A DNA stretch of 64,000 nt from Streptomyces abyssomicinicus (GTDB lineage Bacteria > Actinomycetota > Actinomycetes > Streptomycetales > Streptomycetaceae). The notes below the pieces were generated by a model. That model was given only the letters and a program-made list of their open reading frames with translations, did not search any database and was not told the origin of the DNA. Both the position numbers and the translations under genes were made by a program. Below, piece after piece: positions 37,138 to 45,343 of the stretch; positions within the stretch are counted from its first letter, which is position 1; every line of letters starts with the position of its first letter. The DNA is taken from positions 1,536,751 to 1,600,750 of the forward strand of contig NZ_BBZI01000005.1 in NCBI RefSeq assembly GCF_008974245.1. Reading direction: 5' to 3'.

Positions 37138-38835
37138 TCAGTCCGACGACCCGCCTTCGCCCGTCACCGGCAGCAGCAGCGCCGATCCGGGAAGGACGGT
37201 GATGCGGACCGGGGAGCCGGCCGCCGCCTCGGCCGGGGGTCCGGCCGTACCGGGGTGGCGGGCGAAGCGCGGGTGGGCGCCGCCGCTGATCTGCCAGCGG
37301 ACCCGGTGCCCGGCCGCGAAGCGGTGTGCCGCGGCGCCCAGCGGAACGGCGAGTTCCACGACCGCTTCGCTCTCCGCCTCCAGCACTCCCAGCCCGTCGC
37401 AGACGTTGACGGACCGGCCTTGCTCGTCCACGTCGCAGAGCCGGACGAAGACATGGCAGCGGCCGGTGTCCGCGGAGGCCCTGACGAGGGCGGTGACCCA
37501 GCCGACGGCCTCCAGTGGTTCCGCCAGCCGCTCCCCGGTGAAGGTGACGACGTCCTCCCGCGCCTCCAGCTCACGGTTGTCCCGCGGGCCAGCGGCAGTG
37601 GAGAGCAGCGGACCGCCGACCGACGGGGTCGGGTCGGCGGGGTCGTAACGGAACGAGGCCACGGCTCCTGGGACGGCGGGCTGCTCGCGGCCGAGCCGGC
37701 CCCCGGGCGCCGCGAACCAGGAGGACGGGTCGGCGGCGGGCGGCCAGTCGGCCAGGTCCCGCCACACGTTGGCTCCGCCGACGTGGACGCGTACCCGGGT
37801 GGGCCGCAGGGCCGACGGGTCGCCGCACAGATGGGCGCGCAGCCACGCGAGCATCTCGGCGAATCCCTCGGCCCAGCCCTGCTGGAGGGCGGAGCCGTGG
37901 GTCCAGGGACCGGCGAGCAGCGAGACCTCGCAGCCCGCCGCCCGCAGCCGGGCGTACTGGGCGAAGGTCTGGTCGGCCAGGACGTCGTGGAAACCGGTGA
38001 TCAGGGCGGTGGGAACCCGCAGACCGTCCGCGGCCCCCGCGAGGTCGACGCCCTCCCAGTACGGGTCGTCGGAGTCCGGGTGGGTGAGGGCGTCGTCCAG
38101 CCAGCCGGCCTCCTCGCCGAGGGCCTCGCGCCAGGCGGGCCTCATCGGCCAGGCGCCGGCGATGCGCCCGAGGTCGCGGCGCAACCGGTTCGCCGCCGCG
38201 GCGAACCGCAGGACGCCGCGGTGCTGATGCGTCATGCCGACGCCGGAGACCAGGGCGTTCTCCAGATGCAGCGCGCCCCCGCCGTGCAGGAAGGCGTGGG
38301 GATCGTGCAGGCCGACCTGCACGGCCATCGCCTTGAGCTCCGGGGGCGGATCGGCGGCCAGCGCCCACTGGGTGTAGCCGAGATAGCTGGGCCCCACCGT
38401 GCCCAGCCGGCCGTCGAACCACGTGCGCCGCCGCAGCCATTCGACCGCGGCGAGCGCGTCGGCGGACTCGTTGCGCCAGTAGTGCCATGCTCCGCCCGAC
38501 CCGCCGGTGCCCCGGCAGCTCTGCAGGACGACATGGAACCCCTGCTCGGCGAAGAGAAGCCCGTACATCGGCGACCAGGGCAAACCCCGCCCGTAGGGCG
38601 ACCGCACCAGCAGGGTCGGGAAGTCGCCCCGGACGCGCGGGAAGTAGTGGTCGGTGACCAGCGCGCTTCCGTCGGCGGCCGGGACCTTGAGGGCCCGTTC
38701 GAACCCGACCGGGTACCGCCGCTCGGGCAGCCCGCGCCAGGTGGCCCGCAGCAGCCGGGAGGAGAGCGGCGGTCTCGTGCCGGACGGCGTCCACGCCTTG
38801 GCGCTCGTGGGTGTGTGGTTCTCGGGTGACCGCAT
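37138..38835 (-). CDS. CocE/NonD family hydrolase (X-Pro dipeptidyl-peptidase-like)
   Basis: A 565-residue alpha/beta hydrolase. The catalytic residues are visible: Ser150 in TVGPSYLGY, an Asp in ITGFHDVLADQ, and a His in AGPWTHGS; a C-terminal jelly-roll domain (about 340-565) follows, as in cocaine esterase and X-Pro dipeptidyl-peptidase. The substrate is probably an ester or acyl-peptide but is unknown. There is no signal peptide. ATG 38835 is preferred to TTG 38841 because GAGGAG sits six bases upstream of it. It is divergent from a TetR regulator across a strong dyad. Confidence 0.92.
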   Translation of the reverse strand: MRSPENHTPTSAKAWTPSGTRPPLSSRLLRATWRGLPERRYPVGFERALKVPAADGSALVTDHYFPRVRGDFPTLLVRSPYGRGLPWSPMYGLLFAEQGFHVVLQSCRGTGGSGGAWHYWRNESADALAAVEWLRRRTWFDGRLGTVGPSYLGYTQWALAADPPPELKAMAVQVGLHDPHAFLHGGGALHLENALVSGVGMTHQHRGVLRFAAAANRLRRDLGRIAGAWPMRPAWREALGEEAGWLDDALTHPDSDDPYWEGVDLAGAADGLRVPTALITGFHDVLADQTFAQYARLRAAGCEVSLLAGPWTHGSALQQGWAEGFAEMLAWLRAHLCGDPSALRPTRVRVHVGGANVWRDLADWPPAADPSSWFAAPGGRLGREQPAVPGAVASFRYDPADPTPSVGGPLLSTAAGPRDNRELEAREDVVTFTGERLAEPLEAVGWVTALVRASADTGRCHVFVRLCDVDEQGRSVNVCDGLGVLEAESEAVVELAVPLGAAAHRFAAGHRVRWQISGGAHPRFARHPGTAGPPAEAAAGSPVRITVLPGSALLLPVTGEGGSSD

Positions 38836-38882
38836 CGCCAACTCCTCGGCCGGGCAACTGGGGGACTCCGACGAGATAATTC

Positions 38883-38897
38883 TCGTACGACGTACGA
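38883..38897. promoter_or_regulatory. TetR-type operator between hydrolase and tetR
   Basis: TCGTAC-GAC-GTACGA is a perfect 6-3-6 palindrome, next to a second GAGA-TAAT-TCTC dyad (38873-38884). Both sit in the AT-richest part of the 146-base divergent gap, where both promoters should be. Confidence 0.7.
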
Positions 38898-38981
38898 CAA
38901 TAGACCATGCTTGGATGGCGACCGCGAGGTCACGGAGTGCCGCACCGCGGGACGGGGCGGTGGAAGGGCAGGTGGCGAGGG

Positions 38982-39698
38982 ATGTCCGGTGACGGAGCCT
39001 CCGTTCCCCAGGGGGTGGACCCGCGGGAGCTCTGGCTGCATCAGGACCGGCCGCGCCGGGGCCGGCGGCCCGCCTTCACCCGGGAGGGAATCGTCGACGC
39101 GGCGGTGGAACTGGCCGACATGGAGGGCCTGGAGGCCGTCACCATGCGGAAGGTCGCCGCGCGGGTCGGCGCGGGGGTCATGTCGCTGTACAGCTACGCC
39201 CCGGACAAGGAGACGCTCCTGGAGCTGATGGTCGACCGGGTGGCCGGCGAGCTGTCCGGCGGCCCGGCGCCCACCGGGGACTGGCGGGCCGACCTCAAGG
39301 CCGTCGCCCGGTCGCAGCGCGCCAACATGCTGCGCCACCCCTGGCTCCCGGCCGCCCTGGGCTCCCGCCGCACCCCCGGGCCCCACACCCTCGCGTTCAT
39401 GGAGCACGTCCTCGCCGCCCTCCGGCCGACCGGGCTGGACGGCGCCGCCAGGATGGAGGTGTTCGCGCAGGTCACCGGGTTCGTCGCCGGACATGTCGCC
39501 CACGAGGTCGCCCAGGCTGCGGCCGCGCGGACCCCCGAACGCCTCGCCGCCGAGGCGCGCTACCTGGCCGAAGTGGCGGCCGACGGCCGGCATCCGGAGC
39601 TCGCCGAGGCCCTGGCCTCCCCCCGGCGGCCCGTCGACCCGGACGCCACCTTCACCCGGTTCCTCGACCGGCTCGTGGACGGTCTGGACGTGGCCTGA
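38982..39698 (+). CDS. TetR-family regulator
   Basis: A 238-residue TetR-type repressor. The DNA-binding domain spans about 28-78: FTREGIVDAAVELADMEG, then VTMRKVAARVGAGVMSLYSYAPDKETLLELMVD. The C-terminal TetR_C ligand domain has conserved DWRADLKAVARSQRANMLRHPW and an FTRFLDRLVDGL end. ATG 38982 follows a GAGGG site. It is divergent from the CocE-type hydrolase, with a 15-base palindrome between them, so it probably represses the hydrolase gene and itself. Confidence 0.92.
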   Translation: MSGDGASVPQGVDPRELWLHQDRPRRGRRPAFTREGIVDAAVELADMEGLEAVTMRKVAARVGAGVMSLYSYAPDKETLLELMVDRVAGELSGGPAPTGDWRADLKAVARSQRANMLRHPWLPAALGSRRTPGPHTLAFMEHVLAALRPTGLDGAARMEVFAQVTGFVAGHVAHEVAQAAAARTPERLAAEARYLAEVAADGRHPELAEALASPRRPVDPDATFTRFLDRLVDGLDVA

Positions 39699-39749
39699 CG
39701 GAAATCGCGTGGCCCGAGGCGGTGGGGGGTGGGAACCGGACCGCTTGAT

Positions 39750-39804
39750 GTGAACGAGTCGTTCACAATAAATCGTTGACAACTATTGCTGTCGACGGGA
39801 TGCT
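39750..39804 (+). promoter_or_regulatory. 17-bp palindrome plus sigma-70-like promoter, probably leaderless
   Basis: GTGAACGA-G-TCGTTCAC (39750-39766) is a perfect 8-1-8 palindrome. Ten bases further, TTGACA (39776-39781) and GATGCT (39799-39804) form a -35/-10 pair with a 17-base spacer. Transcription would begin about base 39811, the A of the start codon of the next gene. Confidence 0.6.
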
Positions 39805-39810
39805 GGGTCC

Positions 39811-40281
39811 ATGCCTGAGACATCCGGACATCCGCTCGGTGCCGACGCCGACGCCGACGCCGACCCGTTCCTGCCGCCCGACCCCGCACAGGCGCGTGCC
39901 AGGCGGGCCCACTCCGCCCTCTTCCGCATCGCCGAACGGCACGCCGCGACGGAGGAGCAGCGCCGCCGCCAGACCAATCCGATGCTGCCGGCGCCGCACG
40001 AGGCGGTCCGCGTGGTGGCGTTCCTGCTCAGTGGGGCCGCCCGCCCGGAGGAAGGCGAGCCCGAGGTCGACCGGGCCGACATCACCGCCGCGCTCACCCT
40101 CCTCCCCTTGGTGCGAGGGGAACTCGACGAACTCGAGACCGGTCTTCTGGAGATGGCCCGCGGCCGGGGCATGACCTGGCAGGAGATCGCCTTCGGTCTC
40201 GGCCTGGGCACCCAGCAGGCGGCCCGGCAGCGTTACGAACGCCTGGCCTCCCGCGCGGCCCGCGAGGAGGAGACGCCCTGA
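39811..40281 (+). CDS. Helix-turn-helix DNA-binding-like protein
   Basis: A 156-residue soluble protein. The C-terminus carries a probable helix-turn-helix: GLLEMARGRGMTWQEIAFGLGLGTQQAARQRYERLA (about 117-152), recalling sigma-region-4-like helices. The N-terminal part has a (AD)n stretch and a helical middle. It probably regulates transcription, but no target is evident. There is no ribosome site; the promoter position predicts a leaderless mRNA. It is convergent with the SgcJ-like gene. Confidence 0.75.
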   Translation: MPETSGHPLGADADADADPFLPPDPAQARARRAHSALFRIAERHAATEEQRRRQTNPMLPAPHEAVRVVAFLLSGAARPEEGEPEVDRADITAALTLLPLVRGELDELETGLLEMARGRGMTWQEIAFGLGLGTQQAARQRYERLASRAAREEETP

Positions 40282-40304
40282 CGGACCGGAGGCCGCCAGG
40301 GGCG

Positions 40305-40739
40305 TCAGCTCTCCGTGCCCACCGCCGTGTTCTGGCAGGCGGTGAGCAGCCACCGGCCGTCCTCCTTGGCGGCGACGTACAACGGGGTGCCCTCACCGTC
40401 GGGCGTGCCGTCGGGGGCGAAGTACCGCTGGCGCACCTTGACCGCGGCGACGTCCGGCCGGACGAAGGTCACGTGCTCCACCTCGTAGGTGGCGCTGCTG
40501 CCGTCCGAGCTCCAGCCGGGAAGCGCCTTCGCGGTGAACTCGGCGATGGCCCGGCGCCCGTAGAGGCGGACTCCGCCACTGGTCGTCCACAGGGCGTCGG
40601 CGCGGAAGAGGGCGACGAAGTCGTCCACGAGTTCCTCCCGCTGCGCCCGCTCGACGGCCGCCACCAGGGCGCGCAGGGCGGCGGTCTCCGGCTCGAGGCC
40701 GGCGGGCGGACGGCCGGCGTCGTTCGTCAAAGAGGTCAT
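40305..40739 (-). CDS. SgcJ/EcaC family (SnoaL-like) protein
   Basis: A 144-residue NTF2-fold protein: LRALVAAVERAQREELVDDFVALFRADALWTTSGGVRLYGRRAIAEF, then a beta sheet with VEHVTFVRPDVAAVKVRQRYF and GRWLLTACQNT. This pattern is that of the SgcJ/EcaC oxidoreductase-like family found in natural-product clusters and as stand-alone stress genes. The promoter has a MerR-type dyad and 19-base spacer, so a MerR regulator, possibly redox-responsive, probably activates it. Confidence 0.88.
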   Translation of the reverse strand: MTSLTNDAGRPPAGLEPETAALRALVAAVERAQREELVDDFVALFRADALWTTSGGVRLYGRRAIAEFTAKALPGWSSDGSSATYEVEHVTFVRPDVAAVKVRQRYFAPDGTPDGEGTPLYVAAKEDGRWLLTACQNTAVGTES

Positions 40740-40745
40740 GTCCCC

Positions 40746-40776
40746 ACCGTGCGACCTCGACCGCGCTCGAGGTCAA
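40746..40776 (-). promoter_or_regulatory. MerR-type promoter of the SgcJ-like gene
   Basis: On the minus strand, TTGACC (40771-40776) and CACGGT (40746-40751) are separated by 19 bases. The spacer carries the dyad GACCTCGA-N6-TCGAGGTC (40753-40760 with 40767-40774). Overlong spacers filled by a dyad are the hallmark of MerR-activated promoters. The predicted start is at or beside the ATG at 40739. Confidence 0.65.
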
Positions 40777-40940
40777 GTTCTTCCCCCGGCGCTCACGGCG
40801 CCCGTCGGACGGCGCGGGGGTCAACGGGGTGACGCCGCGACGTGACCCGCAGGAGTGGTGTCGGGCCCGGACGCAGGTGCGCGGCCTCCGGTGCGGGCAC
40901 GGTGAGGGGCGGAACCCGACCTCTCACTCACGGAGTACGC

Positions 40941-41339
40941 ATGCGTCGTCCCTCGGCCACCAGGCGGACCGGCATCGGTATCGCCCTCGCTCTGGCCGCC
41001 CTGCTCGGAGGAACCACCGCGACCGCCGCGGCCCCCGGCGGGAGCACCGCTCCCGCCCGGGCGGCCGCCCAGTGCGGACCGAACGAGATCTGCTTCTGGC
41101 AGGACAACGACTTCGAGGGCACTCCCTGGCGCTGGACGCCGGCCTCCGGCTACCGGGACCTGCCGCCCTACCTCCACGACAACGTCGGCTCGTTCCACGC
41201 CAACGCCCCCGGCTGCTTCATCGACTGGGAGCCCCACGAGATGCGCCGGGTCGCCATGGGGGACCACTCCGCCGCCTACAGGTGGGGAGGCAAGTTCGGC
41301 AGCCGGATCGACGCGGTGACGATTTACCGGAACTGCTGA
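40941..41339 (+). CDS. Secreted peptidase inhibitor family I36-like protein
   Basis: A 132-residue exported protein with a GGAG ribosome site. Residues 1-43 are a signal peptide (RRTGIGIALALAALLGGTTATAAA) plus short propeptide. The mature domain CGPNEICFWQDNDFEGTPWRW, then LPPYLHDNVGSFHANAPGCFIDWE, and IDAVTIYRNC at the end, matches the beta/gamma-crystallin-like I36 family (SMI, metalloproteinase inhibitor). Four cysteines can form two disulfides. It probably inhibits a secreted metalloprotease, but many family members are untested. Confidence 0.85.
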   Translation: MRRPSATRRTGIGIALALAALLGGTTATAAAPGGSTAPARAAAQCGPNEICFWQDNDFEGTPWRWTPASGYRDLPPYLHDNVGSFHANAPGCFIDWEPHEMRRVAMGDHSAAYRWGGKFGSRIDAVTIYRNC

Positions 41340-41345
41340 GCCGAT

Positions 41346-42041
41346 TCAGGACGCCGCCCGGTAGAAGTGCGCGCGGACCCGGTGCAGCCACGCCTCCACC
41401 GGGCCCTCGTCCGGCGCCTCGGGCAGCACGCCGCGGGCCTGCGCGAAGGCGGTCTCGTAGTGGCGCAGCAGCGACAGCGCCGCCGCGGGGTCGGCCGCCA
41501 CCCGCTCGCCGAAGTCGTGGAACTCCTGCGGGTCGTCGACCCGCAGGGTCAGCCTGCCGGTGGTGTACAGCTCCAGCCCCTGCGCGCAGAGCCGCTTGAG
41601 GTGGCGGGCGTGCTTGGCGGTCCGTCCGCGCCGCTCGGCCCGGAGGGAGTCGTCGCTCCGGTTCTGCAGCCGCCGGAACTGCTGCTGGGCGTAGCCCAGA
41701 TACGCGTTGCGCACCCGCCCGGCGCTCAGGAACGCGCTGCGGACGGCGATGAGTTCGTCGCCCAGGGGGGTGCGGACCTCGTACAACTCGTCCGGCAGCC
41801 AGACCAGTTCCATGGCGGTGGGGTTGCCGGAGAGGGCGAGGCGGCACCATTTGGCCGCCTCGTGCAGGGTGCGGTCAGGGGCGGTGGTGACGTACGACTC
41901 CTTCGGCGTCCGCAGCCCGTGCAGTTCCACCGTGGGCGCGGCGAACAGGCCGAGCCGGTCCACGTCGGAGCCGGGGTGGGCGAGGCCGTACGCGGTGGAA
42001 CCGACCACGCCGGACAGCAGGACGTTCGCCACAGCGGTCAT
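41346..42041 (-). CDS. Nucleotidyltransferase-domain protein
   Basis: A 231-residue soluble protein with a GGGGGAGG ribosome site. Residues 9-30 hold the minimal nucleotidyltransferase signature GSTAYGL followed by GSDVDRLG, giving the Asp-x-Asp pair; the middle is helical and Arg-rich (RRGRTAKHARHLKRLCAQGLELY), possibly nucleic-acid or tRNA binding. It resembles the YcgL/RNA-repair-associated predicted nucleotidyltransferases of phages and bacteria. The substrate is unknown. It is convergent with the I36 protein, with only six bases between the stops. Confidence 0.85.
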   Translation of the reverse strand: MTAVANVLLSGVVGSTAYGLAHPGSDVDRLGLFAAPTVELHGLRTPKESYVTTAPDRTLHEAAKWCRLALSGNPTAMELVWLPDELYEVRTPLGDELIAVRSAFLSAGRVRNAYLGYAQQQFRRLQNRSDDSLRAERRGRTAKHARHLKRLCAQGLELYTTGRLTLRVDDPQEFHDFGERVAADPAAALSLLRHYETAFAQARGVLPEAPDEGPVEAWLHRVRAHFYRAAS

Positions 42042-42193
42042 GGTGCCGCCTCCCCCGGTGATCGCGCGGCGGACCGGTGCGGATCCGCGTGGCGCCCATT
42101 GTCGTGAACGCCGCCGCGCGCGTCACCCGCATTTTCCGCGGGGCCCCGCCCTTCCCGCCCGCGGGGCGCCCGCGCCTGCCGGACCAGCCGGCC

Positions 42194-42526
42194 CTACAGG
42201 GCCTCCTCCAGCTCCGCCAGCAGTCTGCGCCTGGGCCGTGCGCCCACCATGGAGCGCAGCGGCTCCCCGTCGCGGAACAGCATGAAGGTCGGCATGGACA
42301 GCACCCCGTAGCGGTTGGTCGTCTCCGGGCTGGTGTCCACGTCGAGCTGCACCACCTTCAGCCGGGCGGCCTCCTCCGCCGCGAGCGCGGTGAGCACCGG
42401 CGCCATCTGCCGGCACGGCGGGCACCAGTCCGCGGTGAACTCCACCAGGACCGGCAGCTCCGCCCCGAGCACCTCCGTCCCGAAATCCGCGTCCGTCACC
42501 TCGGCCACGCCCTTCGCCCTGATCAC
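42194..42526 (-). CDS. trxA: Thioredoxin (WCPPC active site)
   Basis: A 110-residue thioredoxin. The active site is WCPPC (Cys35 and Cys38), differing from the classical WCGPC; the cis-proline loop is present as MPTFMLF. It reduces protein disulfides using thioredoxin reductase. GTG 42526 is chosen because it overlaps the merR stop codon (GTGA) and has a GGGAGG site six bases upstream. It is the second gene of a merR-trxA operon, which suggests an oxidative or thiol-stress response. Confidence 0.92.
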   Translation of the reverse strand: MIRAKGVAEVTDADFGTEVLGAELPVLVEFTADWCPPCRQMAPVLTALAAEEAARLKVVQLDVDTSPETTNRYGVLSMPTFMLFRDGEPLRSMVGARPRRRLLAELEEAL

Positions 42527-42948
42527 TCCCGGCCTCCCAGTTCGCACACGGGTTCCGGGCCCCCCGGAACCAGCGCATCGGCGGCCAGCCCGTCACGCGC
42601 CCGCTCGGCCCTGGCCAGCTGCCGGGCGACCTTCTCCCGGGCCGCCGCCAGCTGCTCGATCATCGAGTCCAGCTCGTCGAGCTTGCGCCGGTACACCACC
42701 TGGGACGCCGGGCAGGAGTCCCCCTCCGCGTGACCCGCGCGCAGGCACTCGACGAAGGGCCGGGTCTCCTCGAGCCCGAAGCCGACGTCCTGCAGCGTCC
42801 GGATCTGGCGGACCTGCGCGAGGTCGTCCTCGTCGTAGGTCCGGTGCCCGTTGCCGTCCCGTCGCGCCGACAGCAGCCCGCGCGACTCGTAGTACCGCAG
42901 GGTCCGGGTGGTGGTCCCGGCCGCGGCGGCCAGCTCGCCGATTCGCAT
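42523..42948 (-). CDS. MerR-family regulator, coupled to thioredoxin
   Basis: A 141-residue MerR regulator. The winged helix-turn-helix begins at residue 1 (MRIGELAAAAGTTTRTLRYYESRGLL), followed by a dimerising coiled coil (about 80-120). Three cysteines (ECLRAG, GDSCPAS, EPVCELG) lie in the effector region and could sense redox state or metal; none forms a SoxR CxxCxxC cluster. It stops within the trxA start codon. Its own promoter is MerR-type, with a CTTGACG-CGTCAAG dyad in a 19-base spacer, and predicts a leaderless mRNA starting at the ATG. Confidence 0.93.
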   Translation of the reverse strand: MRIGELAAAAGTTTRTLRYYESRGLLSARRDGNGHRTYDEDDLAQVRQIRTLQDVGFGLEETRPFVECLRAGHAEGDSCPASQVVYRRKLDELDSMIEQLAAAREKVARQLARAERARDGLAADALVPGGPEPVCELGGRE

Positions 42949-42955
42949 GCCGACG

Positions 42956-42986
42956 ACGGTACGGCTTGACGCCGACGTCAAGGCAA
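42956..42986 (-). promoter_or_regulatory. MerR-type autoregulated promoter of merR-trxA
   Basis: On the minus strand, TTGCCT (42981-42986) and TACCGT (42956-42961) are 19 bases apart. The spacer and -35 carry the 7-4-7 dyad CTTGACG-N4-CGTCAAG (42965-42982). The start predicted seven bases after the -10 is the A of the merR ATG at 42948. Confidence 0.68.
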
Positions 42987-43013
42987 CGTCGCGGTCGGGG
43001 CCGGGCGCACGGG

Positions 43014-43047
43014 GCAGCCGGACCGGGCGCGCAGCCGGACCGGGCGC
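43014..43047. repeat. Two tandem copies of a 17-bp repeat
   Basis: Units at 43014-43030 and 43031-43047 are identical (GCAGCCGGACCGGGCGC). They lie just upstream of the merR promoter. Confidence 0.85.
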
Positions 43048-43060
43048 GCGGGGCGGGGGC

Positions 43061-43126
43061 GGGCACACCGATCACCGGGCGCGGGGACGCCGATCACCGG
43101 GCGCGGGCACGCCGAACACCGGGGGT
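43061..43126. repeat. Three tandem copies of a 22-bp repeat
   Basis: Units at 43061-43082, 43083-43104 and 43105-43126 share the core GATCACCGGGCGC, with a few changes in the third copy. They follow the 17-bp repeat in the gap between merR and the next minus-strand gene. Confidence 0.8.
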
Positions 43127-43172
43127 GGGCCAGGCCGCCCCCGGTGCCGGCGCGAGTGGCCGCCCGGCCGAG

Positions 43173-43379
43173 CTAGGGCAGCAACTTCTCCATCGCCGCG
43201 GATCCCTCGGTGGCGAGCTTGCGCTCGGCCCACCTCAAGGTGTCGGGCGTGACGTCGCGTCCCGTGGCCAGGACCAGGTCCTCGGGGGTCACCGCGGTGT
43301 CGGGACGGGTGTGGAGCTTCCCGTCCGGGGTGACCCCCTCGAAGGATGCGCGGGACTCGTCGGGCTGTGCAGTCGACAT
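43173..43379 (-). CDS. Small hypothetical protein divergent from catalase
   Basis: A 68-residue soluble protein starting at ATG 43379 with a GGGAG site. It holds VTPDGKLHTRPDTAVTPEDLVLATGRDVTPDTLRWAERKL and ends MEKLLP. Sequences of this kind recur as small actinobacterial proteins near catalase genes, but I know no function. It is divergent from the catalase gene across 208 bases. Confidence 0.7.
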   Translation of the reverse strand: MSTAQPDESRASFEGVTPDGKLHTRPDTAVTPEDLVLATGRDVTPDTLRWAERKLATEGSAAMEKLLP

Positions 43380-43587
43380 GGGTCTCTCCCTCGGCTCGCC
43401 GATAGGCACCCGCGTACCCGGAGGAAACGTGACCTATGCCTCGAACGGCGCAAAGAGAGGCTTCGGACCCCGGCGCATCGTTCGCCCTACCGGGCAAAGG
43501 GTGCTAAAACCTTAAAAGCCCCATAACTGCGTGTCGCGTGCCCGCATACGGTGCGTGAGCGCGGCGACCAGCGAAGGAGCACCCCGT

Positions 43588-45246
43588 ATGACGGACGTAT
43601 CCAGCAAGGACCCCGCGCAGGGTGACGACAGGGAAATCCTCACCAACCGGCAGGGTCACTTCGTCTACGACAACCAGAACCAGCGCACCGTGGGCGCGCG
43701 GGGACCGGCCACGCTGGAGAACTACCAGTTCCTCGAGAAGATCAGCCACTTCGACCGCGAGCGGATCCCGGAGCGCGTGGTGCACGCCCGCGGCGCCACC
43801 GCGTTCGGGTACTTCGAGGCCTACGGGGCCTGGGGCGACGAGCCCATCGCGCAGTACACCCGCGCCAAGCTCTTCCAGGAGCGGGGCAGGCGGACCCGCG
43901 TCGCCTGCCGCTTCTCCACCGTGATCGGCGGCCGGGACTCCTCGGAGTGCAACCGGGACCCCCGGGGCTTCGCGATCAAGTTCTACACCGAGGACGGCAA
44001 CTGGGACCTCGTCGGCAACAACCTGGGCGTCTTCTTCATCCGGGACGCGATCAAGTTCCCCGACGTGATCCACGCCCTCAAGCCGGACCCGGTCACCTTC
44101 GTCCAGCAGCCGCGCCGGATCTTCGACTTCATGTCGCAGACCCCGGAGTCGATGCACATGCTGGTCAACCTGTTCAGCCCACGCGGCATCCCGGCGGACT
44201 ACCGGCATCAGCAGGGCTTCGGCGTCAACACGTACAAGTGGGTCAACCAGCAGGGTGAGACCAAGCTGGTCAAGTACCACTGGATGCCCAAGCAGGGCGT
44301 CAAGAGCATGACCGAGGAGGACGCCGCCGGTCTCCAGGCGCAGGACACCGGCCACGCCACGGCGGACCTCTATGGCGCCATCGAGCGCGGGGAGTACCCG
44401 GAGTGGGAGCTGCTCGTCCAGATGATGGACGACCACGAGCACCCCGAGCTGGACTTCGACCCGCTGGACGACACCAAGACCTGGCCCGAGCAGGAGTTCC
44501 CGCCCAAGGCGGTGGGCCGGATGGTGCTCGACCGCTGTCCGGACGACTTCTTCGCCGAGTCCGAGCAGATCGCCTTCGGCACGGGCGTCCTCGTCGACGG
44601 CCTGGACTTCTCGGACGACAAGATGCTGGTCGGCCGGACCTTCTCCTACAGCGACACCCAGCGCTACCGGGTGGGCCCCAACTACCTCCAGCTCCCCGTC
44701 AACCAGCCCGACCACGGGCTGGTCCGCACCAACCAGCGCGACGGCCAGATGACCTACCACGTCGACGGCGGGGGCGGGAACCCGATCGTCAACTACGAGC
44801 CGTCCATCCTGGGCGGGCTGCGCGAGGCCCACTACCCGACCCACGACGAGCAGGGCCCGGAGATCCACGGCCGGCTCACCCGTAAGCGCATCCCGCGCAC
44901 CAACGACTACCTCCAGGCCGGGCAGCGCTACTGCCTGATGGAGCAGTGGGAGCGGGACGACCTGGTCAAGAACATGGTCGACCTGCTCTCCCAGTGCGAC
45001 CGCCCGGTCCAGGAGCGCATGGTCTGGCACTTCCTGCTGGTGGAGAACGACTTCGGCGCCCGGGTCGGCGAGGGGCTGGGCATCGCGGCCAAGGACGTCG
45101 CCCACCTCGAGCCGCTGGAGAGCCAGGACCTCACCGACGAGGACAAGCAGCGGCTGCGGAACCTCGGGAACAACCCGCCGCGCGACGTCGAGGGCCTCAC
45201 CATGACCCACTGCGTCCCCGACGAGCGGTTCGTGGTCGCCCGCTGA
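43588..45246 (+). CDS. katA: Monofunctional heme catalase
   Basis: A 552-residue clade-type catalase that disproportionates hydrogen peroxide. Catalytic His66 lies in [13 protein letters not shown], the catalytic Asn in [13 protein letters not shown], and the proximal heme-ligand Tyr in [17 protein letters not shown]. The C-terminal extension after about 480 is short, so it is the small-subunit form. AAGGAG lies eight bases before ATG 43588. The AT-rich stretch at 43500-43530 should hold the promoter; no Fur/CatR-type box is evident. A strong terminator follows. Confidence 0.96.
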   Translation: MTDVSSKDPAQGDDREILTNRQGHFVYDNQNQRTVGARGPATLENYQFLEKISHFDRERIPERVVHARGATAFGYFEAYGAWGDEPIAQYTRAKLFQERGRRTRVACRFSTVIGGRDSSECNRDPRGFAIKFYTEDGNWDLVGNNLGVFFIRDAIKFPDVIHALKPDPVTFVQQPRRIFDFMSQTPESMHMLVNLFSPRGIPADYRHQQGFGVNTYKWVNQQGETKLVKYHWMPKQGVKSMTEEDAAGLQAQDTGHATADLYGAIERGEYPEWELLVQMMDDHEHPELDFDPLDDTKTWPEQEFPPKAVGRMVLDRCPDDFFAESEQIAFGTGVLVDGLDFSDDKMLVGRTFSYSDTQRYRVGPNYLQLPVNQPDHGLVRTNQRDGQMTYHVDGGGGNPIVNYEPSILGGLREAHYPTHDEQGPEIHGRLTRKRIPRTNDYLQAGQRYCLMEQWERDDLVKNMVDLLSQCDRPVQERMVWHFLLVENDFGARVGEGLGIAAKDVAHLEPLESQDLTDEDKQRLRNLGNNPPRDVEGLTMTHCVPDERFVVAR

Positions 45247-45260
45247 CCCGGCCGCCCGCA

Positions 45261-45318
45261 GCCGTCACGTGCGGCGCCCCCCGCGGATCTCCACGGGGGG
45301 CGCGACGCACGTGACGGC
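45261..45318. terminator. Terminator after catalase
   Basis: A 13-bp outer stem (45261-45273 with 45306-45318) and a 9-bp inner stem (45275-45283 with 45294-45302), separated by a small bulge. It lies between the convergent catalase and DUF1232 genes. Confidence 0.85.
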
Positions 45319-45343
45319 GGCAGTGGGAAGGGAGCGGCGGCCC

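Noticed and set aside
43440..43587. Fur/CatR-type operator in front of the catalase gene
   Set aside because: No matching AT-rich inverted repeat is present; only a direct TAAAA repeat at about 43504-43518 was seen.
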